A stretch of DNA of 29,468 nt, taken from the NCBI GenBank assembly GCA_000695325.1, contig AVPN01000194.1, positions 1 through 29,468 on the forward strand. Reading direction: 5' to 3'. The DNA comes from Pleurobrachia bachei. Its lineage: Eukaryota > Ctenophora > Tentaculata > Cydippida > Pleurobrachiidae. Shown here in pieces: positions 1-13,400 of this stretch. Numbering within the stretch: the first letter of the stretch is position 1; every line of letters starts with the position of its first letter. The notes under the pieces are model-generated. The model was not told the origin of the DNA. It ran no database searches and saw only the letters and a list, made by a program, of their open reading frames with translations. A program made the translations under genes and the position numbers.

Positions 1-1257
1 GAGCGTATATGGCGCGTTTGCACTGCGTGCAGAACGTTATGTACTATATAGTGTCTAGACGGACACATGATATATTCTTTTTATCAAGAACGGTGACAGA
101 TAAATATTTGCCGGCGGTGCGATTTCCGGGGGGAAAACTGAAAACAACCACCTTGATGAAAAATGCAGTAAAACAGTTTTTTAAAACAGTTTCATTACAA
201 AAGAAACAGCCAACTAAAGATAAATGAAAAAGTCCGGCACGCGAGAGATTTAAAAGTGGTCGCGGTCACGTGAGAGAGGAAGTAGATTGATAGTGGGGAT
301 GGGGTATTCTTCTTATTGCTAATTTCCATCTCGCTTGCCCGTTCTCTATTCTCTCCCAGCTTGATATTGCAACTTCTATACCTACTCAAAGCTCAAGTTT
401 TTGGATTAAGGTTGAAAGTTTAACCATAGACACGTGTGTGAGAGAAAGAGGGAGGGAAAGAGAGAAATATACTCACTACTGATACTCTCAATTCTCCTCG
501 CGAGATCTAACTCGGAGGAACAAAAATAAACCCCAAAAAATCAACGCTACCTCGAGCTACTCTTCGTTTTGTTTGCATGGGACCACGTGCATCAAAATAC
601 CTAGAATCGAGTACTACTGTGGGTTCAAATAAATATACATGGCCTCATTGCATCCCTTCTCTTGAGAAGAAGGTGGGTCAAACGAGGGGGGGGGGTCAAT
701 CAACAATTACCTCATTTTCCTAGTAACAAGTTATCCGCCACACCCTGGTCCCATTGCCACCTATTTGCTTCGTGTGACAGATGCCCACTCCCCTTGTTCG
801 GGCCAGCTCTATGTTCCAAACCAAACCGGCAGCTCTTCGTTGAGCATGTCATATTTGGAGTCATGAACCTATACGATGTTCGAAGTATGAGAGGTTAGTA
901 AACTCCGGGTTAAAGTAAATAAATTTGGGCCCTGGATGATCAGGTCCAGAAAACACAAATGAGATGTACTAAAAAGGAAACTCTAAACATTGCAAAACCA
1001 GCTTGCTAAATGTATAATTTTGTAGTTAATTATGTAATTAATTAACCACTACATTAAACATAAACTTTAACACACATTATTATTACACTGCTTTCTTCAC
1101 AGTGCACAATTGAACCCTAGATAATATATAATATAATAAGAAAACACAAAAAACCAGGAACACACTCTTATCTGTGGAATTTAAGTTTAAATTAAAAACA
1201 AATCAACCTGTTCACTTATATACCATTGATTATTTCCAGTTTTTTGTATAAAACGTG
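1..1257. other. 3' flank of Piezo, no recognised gene
   Basis: AT-rich and low-complexity sequence after the stop codon. No clear AATAAA signal on the minus strand was found near the stop. Short open frames on both strands have no recognisable content. Probably 3' UTR then intergenic. Confidence 0.5.
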
Positions 1258-1471
1258 CTATTCTTCTTTCAGCCGTCTGTGACGTCCGGTCCATACGATA
1301 AGAGTTTCTGGGGACCGATAGAGGAGCAACAATTTCCGGTACAGTACCTGCTCCAGGACAAACTCCCGCTGGGATCGGACCATTTCGGTGGAGGAGACAA
1401 GGGACATGATCAGATCTGGGCATGGCATCTCTTGGAAGATGATCCTCGTTGAGCTGTCTGTTATCACCAAT
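1258..1471 (-). CDS. PIEZO: Piezo exon 48, C-terminal domain and stop (residues 2296-2366)
   Basis: Acceptor CACTCCCCCAG; ends TAG at 1258-1260. Encodes STRIIFQEMPCPDLIMSLV and LYRKLLLLYRSPETLIVW, matching vertebrate SIMFEELPCVDRIL...LYAKLIFLYRSPETMIKW. The pore-constriction pair M-F of mouse PIEZO1 is I-F here, and the first Glu of the following pair is Gln; the lower R-S-P-E is kept. Confidence 0.97.
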
Positions 1472-4400
1472 CTGGGGGAGTGAGAGTTGTGTAAAATATC
1501 AAATTTGGAATAGAAACTTTCCTTTAGAGTTTAGGTAAGAACAAACACACTGACACAAACACACTGACACAAACAAACAGAATGACACACAGACACAAAC
1601 TGACACAAACATGCTGGCACACAAACCTGATGAACTTGAAGAGGACTAAAACAACGGAGATGTAAAGTCCGATCACTCCATAACTTGCAATCAACTGGTA
1701 CTGAGAACTGACGATCCGTTCCGAGAATACGTAGAACTGGGCCTTGTTCGTACTGAGCTCTGTAAGAGAGGGAAGTTTTAGATTCAGTAACAGTTTAAAT
1801 TAACTATCTAACTCAAAATGCCATCCTGAATATATCTTCCAAAGATTTCAATCTGTTGATTCGAGGTAAGAAATGAGGATTTTAAAATGAAACATACGTG
1901 TAGAGTTTCTGAACGGCTCCAAGAAACCACTCTTCTGATTAAAACTCCAATAATACCCACTCCACAAGTAACACTTATCCGGGTCAGCCGCTAGAGATTT
2001 CACCAAGGACAACTCTACCGTCTTCTTGTTGTATGTATTTGTGGTGTTGTCAGGGAATAGGAACAGTTCTTCTGAATTGCCCGTTTCTCCCGCGAGGAGG
2101 AAGGTGGGGATGAGTTGGGAGACGGTCAGGGGATGAGTGACGTCACAGTCCTTTATCAGTTTGTAGAATTTCTGCCGGTCCACAAATCTTTGTCCTGTTT
2201 TGGGGAGGATGTTGGCCTAGTTATACTGTGTTTCGGGCGCCGGGTTAGAACATAACAAGGAATATGCATAGTTTTGTGATGCAGGATTTTGCAAAATTTC
2301 TAAGAATTGGGGCTCGGGTGGACCCTGTCAGAGCATTGGTCAGACCCCGCAAGTGGCGAGAACCGTGGGAACATTGGCCTGACAGAGTGGACTAGACCAC
2401 TCCTTGTTATGTTGTAACCCTCCTTTACAATTCATTTATGTCAAATATATTTGATATTCGCGGTGAGAAAGGGTCGAGCAAGTGGACCGCTCTAACCACG
2501 AAAGAGCTACTTGACCCGGTGTCCCCCCTTAACCCACAAAGAAAATCTTAATATACCTTTTTCTCCCTCCATCCTGTCCCGGATATCAATCTCTGTAGTT
2601 CCCGTGACAACCTTGTCCGCCGTAGAACTCTCTGGATCCCGTGTTATAGACCAATCAAATCGCATCGTCAAATACGGGATTATCTCCTTCGGGTCACCTA
2701 GATAGTGGTGAACTATTAGAAATGAAAATTGTGGTAGGGTGCCACCTGTCGTTGGGTGCCACCTGTAATTTTGGGTGCCACCTGTTATTGTGGCGAGCAT
2801 GCTACGTTGGCGGAGCCCGTGGACGGTGATATTTAACGATCCATTGACTTTGTTATTCACCTGTTCTAAATGTTTTCCCGATAAAGGTAGCTGAAATGAC
2901 AGCTGTAATGGTAGGGTAGGAAATAAAAATTGTGGTAGGATACCGCGAGATTGTGAAGTAGAGAGATAAAATTTAGCACCATGGTTAGAGAAAAACAAAA
3001 GGGGGGAATACATTGTGACATTGACAGATGAGTAGTCAAACAATACACAATATGTCTGTATTGTCTCGCCACAATGCCACACGAGTTAACATATTAAAAA
3101 GGTCACATGTCTATCATCACTCAAAATACTACATGTTTCTCTAAGATATCTCATGGGTACTACAATGTTGAGGAGCGGGGGGTCTAACCATAAACCTGAT
3201 GAACTTGAAGAGGACTAAAACAACGGAGATGTAAAGTCCGATCACTCCATAACTTGCAATCAACTGGTACTGAGAACTGACGATCCGTTCCGAGAATACG
3301 TAGAACTGGGCCTTGTTCGTACTGAGCTCTGTAAGAGAGGGAAGTTTTAGATTCAGTAACAGTTTAAATTAACTATCTAACTCAAAATGCCATCCTGAAT
3401 ATATCTTCCAAAGATTTCAATCTGTTGATTCGAGGTAAGAAATGAGGATTTTAAAATGAAACGTACGTGTAGAGTTTCTGAACGGCTCCAAGAAACCACT
3501 CTTCTGATTAAAACTCCAATAATACCCACTCCACAAGTAACACTTATCCGGGTCAGCCGCTAGAGATTTCACCAAGGACAACTCTACCGTCTTCTTGTTG
3601 TATGTATTTGTGGTGTTGTCAGGGAATAGGAACAGTTCTTCTGAATTGCCCGTTTCTCCCGCGAGGAGGAAGGTGGGGATGAGTTGGGAGACGGTCAGGG
3701 GATGAGTGACGTCACAGTCCTTTATCAGTTTGTAGAATTTCTGCCGGTCCACAAATCTTTGTCCTGTTTTGGGGAGGATGTTGGCCTAGTTATACTGTGT
3801 TTCGGGCGCCGGGTTAGAACATAACAAGGAATATGCATAGTTTTGTGATGCAGGATTTTGCAAAATTTCTAAGAATTGGGGCTCGGGTGGACCCTGTCAG
3901 AGCATTGGTCAGACCCCGCAAGTGGCGAGAACCGTGGGAACATTGGCCTGACAGAGTGGACTAGACCACTCCTTGTTATGTTGTAACCCTCCTTTACAAT
4001 TCATTTATGTCAAATATATTTGATATTCGCGGTGAGAAAGGGTCGAGCAAGTGGACCGCTCTAACCACGAAAGAGCTACTTGACCCGGTGTCCCCCCTTA
4101 ACCCACAAAGAAAATCTTAATATACCTTTTTCTCCCTCCATCCTGTCCCGGATATCAATCTCTGTAGTTCCCGTGACAACCTTGTCCGCCGTAGAACTCT
4201 CTGGATCCCGTGTTATAGACCAATCAAATCGCATCGTCAAATACGGGATTATCTCCTTCGGGTCACCTAGATAGTGGTGAACTATTAGAAATGAAAATTG
4301 TGGTAGGGTGCCACCTGTCGTTGGGTGCCACCTGTAATTTTGGGTGCCACCTGTTATTGTGGCGAGCATGCTACGTTGGCGGAGCCCGTGGACGGTGATA

Positions 4401-7400
4401 TTTAACGATCCATTGACTTTGTTATTCACCTGTTCTAAATGTTTTCCCGATAAAGGTAGCTGAAATGACAGCTGTAATGGTAGGGTAGGAAATAAAAATT
4501 GTGGTAGGATACCGCGAGATTGTGAAGTAGAGAGATAAAATTTAGCACCATGGTTAGAGAAAAACAAAAGGGGGGAATACATTGTGACATTGACAGATGA
4601 GTAGTCAAACAATACACAATATGTCTGTATTGTCTCGCCACAATGCCACACGAGTTAACATATTAAAAAGGTCACATGTCTATCATCACTCAAAATACTA
4701 CATGTTTCTCTAAGATATCTCATGGGTACTACAATGTTGAGGAGCGGGGGGTCTAACCATCTGGTTAGACTCAGAGGAAAGAGGTCAGCAGATTTGTGAC
4801 AGGTCTACCCCCGTGACAGGAGATATGGCTCATGTGATACCGGGTAACCTAGAGGTATTGTACATGTGACACTGGATAACATGATAACTAGTTATTTGTT
4901 CCCATGAGATATCTCTCGAGACATGTCCTTTTAGTTTTCTCATCCCCTTTTTTATCTTTTCTGACAGGGCAAGCTGTTCAATGCGTACGCGTAAATAATA
5001 TCGCGAGAAAAACAGAAAACAGATAATAGGTCACTATGTGACGTCATATATCATGTGATGCGATAGCTAGTGACGCAGGAAGATATTCTTATGCTTGAGG
5101 GCCCACCAGATGGGTGCGCTAATTTAGTATAATCGCCAACTAAATAAAGTTTTTAGAATGCGTCACAAAGTTGAAAGTAATTACTAAGTAGTTGTTAGAT
5201 GAAGTCACTAAGTGAGGTAGCAAATAACAATGTTTAACTTACTAAGTAGTTTTTTGAGTGAGGTAACAGCTGCAGGTGAGACTTCCCACAGTGTGGTACT
5301 GTCCGTATAAATATCCAACTTGACCACGTCCGGACTCCGGAATCTCTTAACAAACTCTGTATAGTTGGCAGATCTTCCTGTGTAACTGAGGGGTGGTGAC
5401 CATGGTAACATACGGTGACGGGGTAGACAGAGGGAGAGGGATGGCAGAAGGGAGAGAAATCGAGAAATAAACAGTAAAACTTACTTGTTGTTTTTCTGTC
5501 CGACAATTCTCTGTAGTTCCGACAGCTCGTCATCAGTCATTGGTTCAGGCATCTGAGCAACCCGGACACTAACAAGAGGCTCCAAACCACTAATTGACAG
5601 CGAACAAGCGAACCCCGTCGGTGGATTAGGTATTGAGTTGGTCGTCACGACACTCATGAACAACAGTGGGAACCAGATGATGAGAATTAGAAGGAGGACA
5701 ATCGCCCCTCCGATCCCATATTTCATGTAGGCGGGCTGTTTCTCGCCAAGTGTGTATGTCGATTCGTAGGTTACCTGAGAGATATTGTGGTAACCTGGGT
5801 AAAGTTGTGATAAAGAATAAGAGAAAATGGTGATGAAAGAGGACTCGTGTTTTTAGTTTTTGGAAAGAGAACGTATATTTTTGAGAGGATGATGGTTCCC
5901 GGACTTTCTATTGGTCATTGGACTGCTTAGTAGTTTGGAACCATGAAACTGAGACATGGTTCATATAAAAGTTAAAATTATATTTCAGGGTGAGAGATAC
6001 CCATGTGCGCTGTCAATACCATGTCACATTATATGATATCTCTTTCGTGTTTAGAGAGCTTAGCGTCTGACATGATCACTTGAGTCTGGTGCTATTAATC
6101 GAAGAAAAAAGAAGGAGAAATAGGTAGAGAGAGAGAGAGAGAGATACTATCTTGGTGAGTGGTGAGACACCATGTGCCATTTTAAATGAGTTTTAAATCT
6201 GAGAAATAAACTTCCTCAGTTTTAAATATAGGATACAGTTGACAGTAACCGACCGACACAAGTAAACAACCAACCAGACTTCGTTATTTAGGTCACGTGC
6301 CTGGTTATTAGCCAATCAGGGACCAGTATTTCCTGATTCGGTCGGTTCCTGTCAATGGGAACATATAAAAAGCCACGTACCTGCCAGCATTTTAGTTTGA
6401 ACAGGTTACACTTGATATCGCTATATTTTATCCAGTAGTCAAGAGTTAGTGTTGTCTCAGTGCACACCCAGTTTAGCAGTACTTCTAACTCCCAGAGGAA
6501 TGGGACAGCCTAGAATTGGGATTACTGGAGTTAGGAATGGGACTGTCTGGAGGATTGGGGTTAGGAAAGTTAGGAATAGGACGGGAAAACGCCTGGAATT
6601 GGGATTATGAAAGTTAGAATTGTTATGTTCTAACCCTCCTTTACGTTAGGAAGTTAGGAAGGGGACGGCCTGGAATTGGGATTGTGGAAGTTAGGAAGGG
6701 GACCGTCTTGGGATTGGGAATATGAAAGTTAGGAAGGGGACTGGTGATCCCTTTTGGGATTATGGGACTTGGAGTTGGTGTGTTACAAAGCTGAATACTG
6801 AGTCTACATTTTCTTGCTATTATGAATTATGAAAGGGGTGAATGCAATGGGCACTGAAAACATATAGGGATGAATTATCTGTTGTACCATGACAGTAGAC
6901 TGCGAGAAACATCAGCAGGGGTGGTTTATTAGTTGTGAAACGATCTCACCTGCACCCTGTACTGCTTTTAACCACATAACCCAAACTGACTAACATAGTT
7001 TGACAGACTTGAAAGAACGGTGGACTTCTGTGGAATGATGCCCTCATCTCACAAAAATATTCTCCATTTCTCACTCTCCCTCTCTCTCCTAACTCAAATC
7101 AAACACCTTGTATCACATGATCTGATCTGACTAGATAACACCGCATATAGTTTTATTCTAGACTTGATGGGGAACATAACTCCCAGTTATATTACCCTTC
7201 AAGACATGTGTTCGACAGAATAACCATGTAAACCGGGTCCCAGTTGCATTCCCAATGTATGGTAGATTCCATAGAATGCAACGAGTGTCAATGGTTACAA
7301 AGCCACTTGGTTACGAAGTCACCACTTTTATTGCCAGATTGCTGCGATCCTGCTACGCCGGCTCGCGGAACGAGGGTTACGAAAGTAACAACCCTTTTAT

Positions 7401-10400
7401 TGCATATTGTATCTGTGGGCTATTGAATAGCGTGGAGAGGTAATTTCATTACCAACATGACGAACGTACCAAATAACCCAGATAGATCCCATAAGTGACG
7501 TAATTGTAAGTCCTCAGGATGATAGAATCTGTCTTTAGTCGGGGGTATCCTGCTTGAATTTGGAAGGCCGAGAGGGTGAAGTAACCGCAGAAGAAGATGT
7601 ACCACGCTACCCAGGCTTTCACGGAGGTAAACCGCCTGAGAACAAGTTAGATTAATACCATGCCCAAATAAGGAGTGTCACTTGCTACAAAATACCCAAT
7701 GAAGGACTGGTACTTGGCCCAAATAAGGAAAAGCATCAAAACTTACTCTCCGGTTATGTATGGTTGTATGATGAAGAGATAGACGTGGAGACCAACAACA
7801 AGGATCACTTGATAGATATACTTTGCTATCATACTCATTTTCAGGTAGATAATCCTGTCGATTATCATCTTCATGAATTGTACCAGCAGGATGATCTGAG
7901 GAGGGGTGGGGGTAACCAAGTTAACTATTTGGTAACCATTTTGTAAACATTCGGTGTGAAATTTAGTGCAATAACATGTGTGATTTAGTACAGTGTACTA
8001 ACCAGGAAAACTGAAGGTACAAGGTTGGTTGATATGATTTCACTGACATCCACTTTGTCTTGTCCCTCTACCTTTCCAAAAGCGCTCCACCCTAGTACTG
8101 TAACGAGGAAGGCGAGGAGAGAGCACATCAGCATGGGCAGGTAGAGGTCCTTTGGCATATCCTGTAGTGGTGGTAGTAGGAATTGAAACACAGGGGATCA
8201 AGAAAATAGCGATACATATCAACTGCAACCCCCAAATAATTAGGAAACTATGACAATCTTCAAATAAATTAACTTTCATGGCTATTATGGCAACCCTCCC
8301 CCCAAATAGTAACTATGGCAACCACCAAATATATAACTGGTTGAAGTAGAAGAACTGGTGGTTACTATAGCAACCCCCAGATAAAGAAACAAATACCTTC
8401 TTGGACTTGTCAACAAGATGTTTCCAGAATATGATAAAGTTCAGCTTGGCCAACATGGTCAGATCCACTGTCTCGACCATCATGCCTCCACTCTCTGTAT
8501 CACTATCATTACTTCCTCCTGAGATATTGGTATTATGGAATTATTACCCCTGGCCCTCTGCGTTATATAATAGCTATGTATAATATAATAACAGGGCTGA
8601 CTTCGTAACCAACCTGATAGAATTGTCTCCTGATGCTCTACAACAGAACCTCCCACTGAGCTGGTGGATGGCGGGGATTCATCCAGGTCCAGGTCTGTAC
8701 TCTTACTTTTCTGAAGAGAGAGAGAGAGGGGGTGTGAGTGTTTCTTCTTTCACAGGGGCGATTTTAGTCCAGGGATGGCCAAGATTGGCGATGGATTGCT
8801 TCATCACTATAGCAACTGTTGCTATGACGTCACAACACCATAGCAAGTTGCTATGGTGTTGTGACGTTGCTATTAGCAACACAATACCTTCATTGGTGTT
8901 ATCATCTTCTTGATATCCTTGTCACTGTCAGCCTGTACATCGTCCAGAGTGTTGTACCACAGACTCCAGATTCCAGCCGTCTCTAGGCAACTCTGTAACG
9001 TGAGGAATTAGTAATTTGGGAGGGGGTGTGTGTTGTACCACAGACTCCAGATACCAGCCGTCTCTAGGCAACTCTGTGGGGGATTAGTATCAGAGGGTGA
9101 AGAGTTTAATTCAAATACAAGTGATGCAAAGTCGACTTGCTTTATTATTTTCCCCGGTTTACCCTAAATCTACAGTGCCAATTACCTTGTGGAAGAAGAC
9201 ACTCATCAGAATGAGCAGATCCCATATAGCCACGAGGAGGAGGTTGTCTGTTTTGGTGAGGCCAAACAGGGCGGGCAACCACAACGGACCCTTCATCTCA
9301 TCAGACATGTTCCACTATGGGAGAACCGATTAAGTGAAACTGAACGGGTTTTGAAGGCAAATTGGGTATTTTGTCATTTTATACAGTGAAGATGGGAGTG
9401 CTCTGCACTGCAGTAGACAACTCCTGTAACTAATGATTGATACTGAGAACTCTCAGCCGGTACTCGGCTGTAATCAAAGATTAAATCTAACTCACCGTTA
9501 TGATGTTGAATTGGAAGATGTATTTAAGGACAATGGAACACTTGCAGTACACAATGGTGATGTACCAAAATATCCCCGAGGGTCGCGGGAAGGCCACCAT
9601 CCCCCACAGGAAACCTGTTAAGAAAAAGAGCTACAAAGTGACAAAATGATAGAAAGATTGATGGAAATTATACGTCTGGAAACTCAAGGGTCCAGTAACT
9701 TGAGGGTACGGTAAATTGAGGATCCGGTTACTCGAGGGTCCGGTCAATCTAAGCTCAGCAGAGTTGTTACTAAAAATTGATACGTACAGACGACAGGATA
9801 GAAGATTGAGATTAGTGTTGCGTTCATCAAGTGGTTAAGAAGCATGAATAGGAAACATAGTAGCTCCGTTCTCGCTGATAGGGGGGATGTTAGTGCTCTG
9901 GTGTCTTGCTTTCCTATATTTTCCTAGACTTTCTTCTCTCTTACTCTCTCCCTTCCAGCTTCCTAACTCTCCCTCAGTCCCCCTCTCCCTCCCTCTCCAT
10001 CTCCTTACCTAAACAGAAATAGTAGACAGCTGTGGTGAAGCGAAGTATCAATCCGTCGGTGGGCGGTGAGCTTGGTTTCACTTCTTCCTGTCAAGGGGAA
10101 ATGCCGTTAGAATTTGTAACCCCCTTTATATCAGAGGGAGGGGGTTGCTGGGCGAGAGAACCCGTACACAACTTGGTTTGTTTTATCGTAACTATGGCAT
10201 TGGTAACAGTCAGGGGTGGATCTACCAGGGGGTGTGGGGGGGTGCTGCCCACCCCCTCACTTCTCTGAAAACGGCCTTAGTGCACAGTGCACACCCCCCC
10301 CCACTTTGTTAGCAAAAAGTGTCTGAAAAGCATAGTTTTGACGTTCAAAACTCTCAAAATTTTCTCACGAAGCTCATTTAATTTTTCTGTTTACAATTGA

Positions 10401-13400
10401 TTTATCAATGTAGAAGCAGTAGAAGAACAATTCAACGGTTTCTATCGATAAGTTATTCTTCTAAAGTTTGACATTTAAATGCCTAGAATTGGTTAAAATT
10501 GCTCAAATTTGCCCAAAAAGTTCAAAATTTTCCGGAGGCTCCGCCCCCTAGACCCCCGCCGGAGCTCCTCGGGCGACGCTTCGCGGCACCGTCGTCGCGT
10601 TCTGTCAAAACATAAACATGGCCTTCGGCCTGGATCCACCCCTGGTAACAGTGTCTGATTTTAAGTCTTCTAGTTGCATGGTAACATGGTGTCTGTTAGC
10701 TGCTTACCAAGACATCATTGTCAGATCTGAAGGGTGGAGTTCCAGAATATCGTTCCTTGAATATCGCCTCACTCACATACCTGAAGTTAGCTGTTAGAGT
10801 TGTTTAAACTCTGACATTGCTTTGAGATAATAGATCTATGATGTATCATAGATTGATGTATCTGATGTGTTTCAATTGTCAAACTGGTCCTTCAGACAGG
10901 GCCGTTTAGTTATAAATAGCTTTGTCTGATAGTCAGGGTCTGAACTCTGAAGTATCTCAAACTCGTTCTGCCAAAATCTGCCACACACGAAGCGACGCTG
11001 CGGCATCTATTCAGTGAATAGCAGATGAAGGTTATAAAATTGCAAGCTCTGTGAGGGTTTACGAAGTTACGCCTCCCTCACCAGCACGCGAACTGCGAGG
11101 GTGGGGGTTATTTCGTAACCAAGCTCTGTGAGGACTGAGGGTTCGGTATATCGATTTACCAGGAATCCCTTCCTTACCTGTAATCCCCGCTATTATCATC
11201 CAACCAGGCGATGGTAAACTCAATAAAACTCATCACAGAATCATGGGTGAACTCAATCATATCAACCAAGATCTCCTCAGTGGGCTTGTCAGGTTTTGCT
11301 GGCTTCGGCTCCCACGCATTCTGGGCGGGAAAGTGGAATATAGATATAGCTTGGTCAATTGTGAACAATACCAGGTCTACTGGGTCTATCTTCCTTGGCT
11401 ACAATTCGGTTACCATGCGACTAGAACAATTCGGTTACCATGCGGTTACCTTTCCGTCGGCGGGTGATGTTTGTAAACTATCGTATTCACTGTGGTCACC
11501 ATGCAACCAACCACCATCACCACCACCAGCAGCAGGTTTTGTATCATCTCCACCTGCTGCTCCTCCAGTACTGCTGACATCATCATCCTCTTCCTCGTTA
11601 GGTGCTCCTGTATTAATTATTAATTAGGTGCTCCTGTGGAGTTAGTAATTAGTTATGTTAGTAAATTAGACATCTTACGGCTTACATTCTTCCACCTCTC
11701 CCAATAACCCCATTTACCGTCCCCCCTCTGCCCCTTACCTCCCTCCAACTCCTCCTTACTTACCTCCTTCTACCTCCACATCCCTATAACTTACCTCCCT
11801 CCACCCCACCACCCCACCCCTCTTACCTCCTTCTACATCTCCCTCATCCTCTGCTTCGTCGTCAGGGGGCGGTTCAGTGCCGTCATCTCTATGTAGCTCT
11901 TCCTGGGTGAGGTACAACATGGCACTCTGCTCTTCTTGCATCCTCTTCCTCCTCTCCCTTTCCTCCCAGTATAACATGGCCTCCTGGCACAACTCTGGGG
12001 GTAATTAGTGTGGTAATTTGCGTGGTAATTAGTGGGGCAATTAGTGGTCATTAGTGTCCCTGTAATTATGACTATAAGCTGCTTTGTCTCATATAAGACC
12101 CTCCTCTTCGCACCGGGCCGAAGGCCCGGTACGTGAGGCCGCGTAGCGAGGTTGCGCGATGTACAGTCAGTGTGAGACAAAAGCTGCTTTGGTTACAACG
12201 GTCACTGAATGTATTGCATTTACCTTTTGTACCAAAATCGAAGTCCTGTCTGCTGTCATGCTCTGCCTTTAGTTTAGCCACGTGTTGTTTGATGTGATGT
12301 AATCTCTTTTCTTCTGCTTCCAGGTTCAGTTTAGTCCTCAGGTTGACACGGCTCTTCATGATCAACGCACCTACACAATGATAACATGGATTGTCAGGGA
12401 AAACAAATGCTCAATTTATTCGTTCCGAACTAAAGTTGTTGATATCATTGGGAAACTTTCAGGTTACCATATACCCACATCTATGCCAGCCTATTTATCT
12501 ACCCACCTTTATACTACTCAGTACTCACCCTAACCACTCTATACCCACCTACCACCCACCTTGAGCAGATGTCTCAATTAGAACTTTCAGGTAATGCTGT
12601 GCATGTGTAAAGTACGGGCTCTTGAAGACCCTCAGTTGGACCATGAGGAATGCAAATGTGAGGGCATCCATGATAAGACCAATGTTCCGGTCCGAACTGG
12701 CGATATTACAGTACTCGAAGGGGTTTATCTGGTATCCTTCTGGTCTGGGAAGATATTGATGTTATACATGAGTGTTTAAAATATTTGAACTTTCATTGTA
12801 ATATCCCAATGAGTCGAAGAAGAATTCTCACCTTTTCTGAAGGCAGATAAGCTTGAGTAGGTCTGCCACTGGACACAACAAATCTTTCAGAGTCTCTGAA
12901 GCGCTGGCAAACGTCACACAAGAGGGTAGTTGAAGAAGTATCTTGATAAGCACAACAAAATACGTGTAGATCAGAATCTTTTCCCAACGTTTTATCAGCA
13001 ACTGCAGAATGAATTGAAAGATTATGATTAATCAGCCCTCACCAAACCTTCACAAACACTTCTTTACCCTGCCCTACTCGCTTATTAACTGCAGTCTATA
13101 ATTTTGGTTTAAACCAAAGCTCCACAAAAGCCTCTTTACCGCCCATCATGATGGACATCATATCACGTAAATTCCCACACACCCTGCCCCCATTTACCTC
13201 TTTAGTTTGTGTTAGAAGGGTACTGTTATACCACAGTAGAAGGAAAGTCGCTATTAGGTACCCAGCGGAAAACACGCTTATACTGAGTACCGCATTCATA
13301 AACAAGACTGCAGCTGTTACCCACCTGCAGGTAGAGAGAGGAAAATTGTTATGGCGGGAGGGTAGAGAAAAGTAGTTGCTATCATAAACGGAACCGGAAA

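Larger units (their letters stand above)
1623..4760. repeat. Perfect 1569-bp tandem duplication (1623-3191 and 3192-4760)
   Basis: The two units abut without spacer and differ at one position that I found (1894 A, 3463 G). Each carries Piezo exons 45, 46 and 47 with their introns, including a small triple repeat of a GGGTGCCACCTG motif. Confidence 0.97.

Noticed and set aside
5775-7469. Loss of the Piezo anchor domain between exons 41 and 43
   Set aside because: At first no open frame was visible, but the 129-nt exon 6381-6509 carries the anchor with matching phases.
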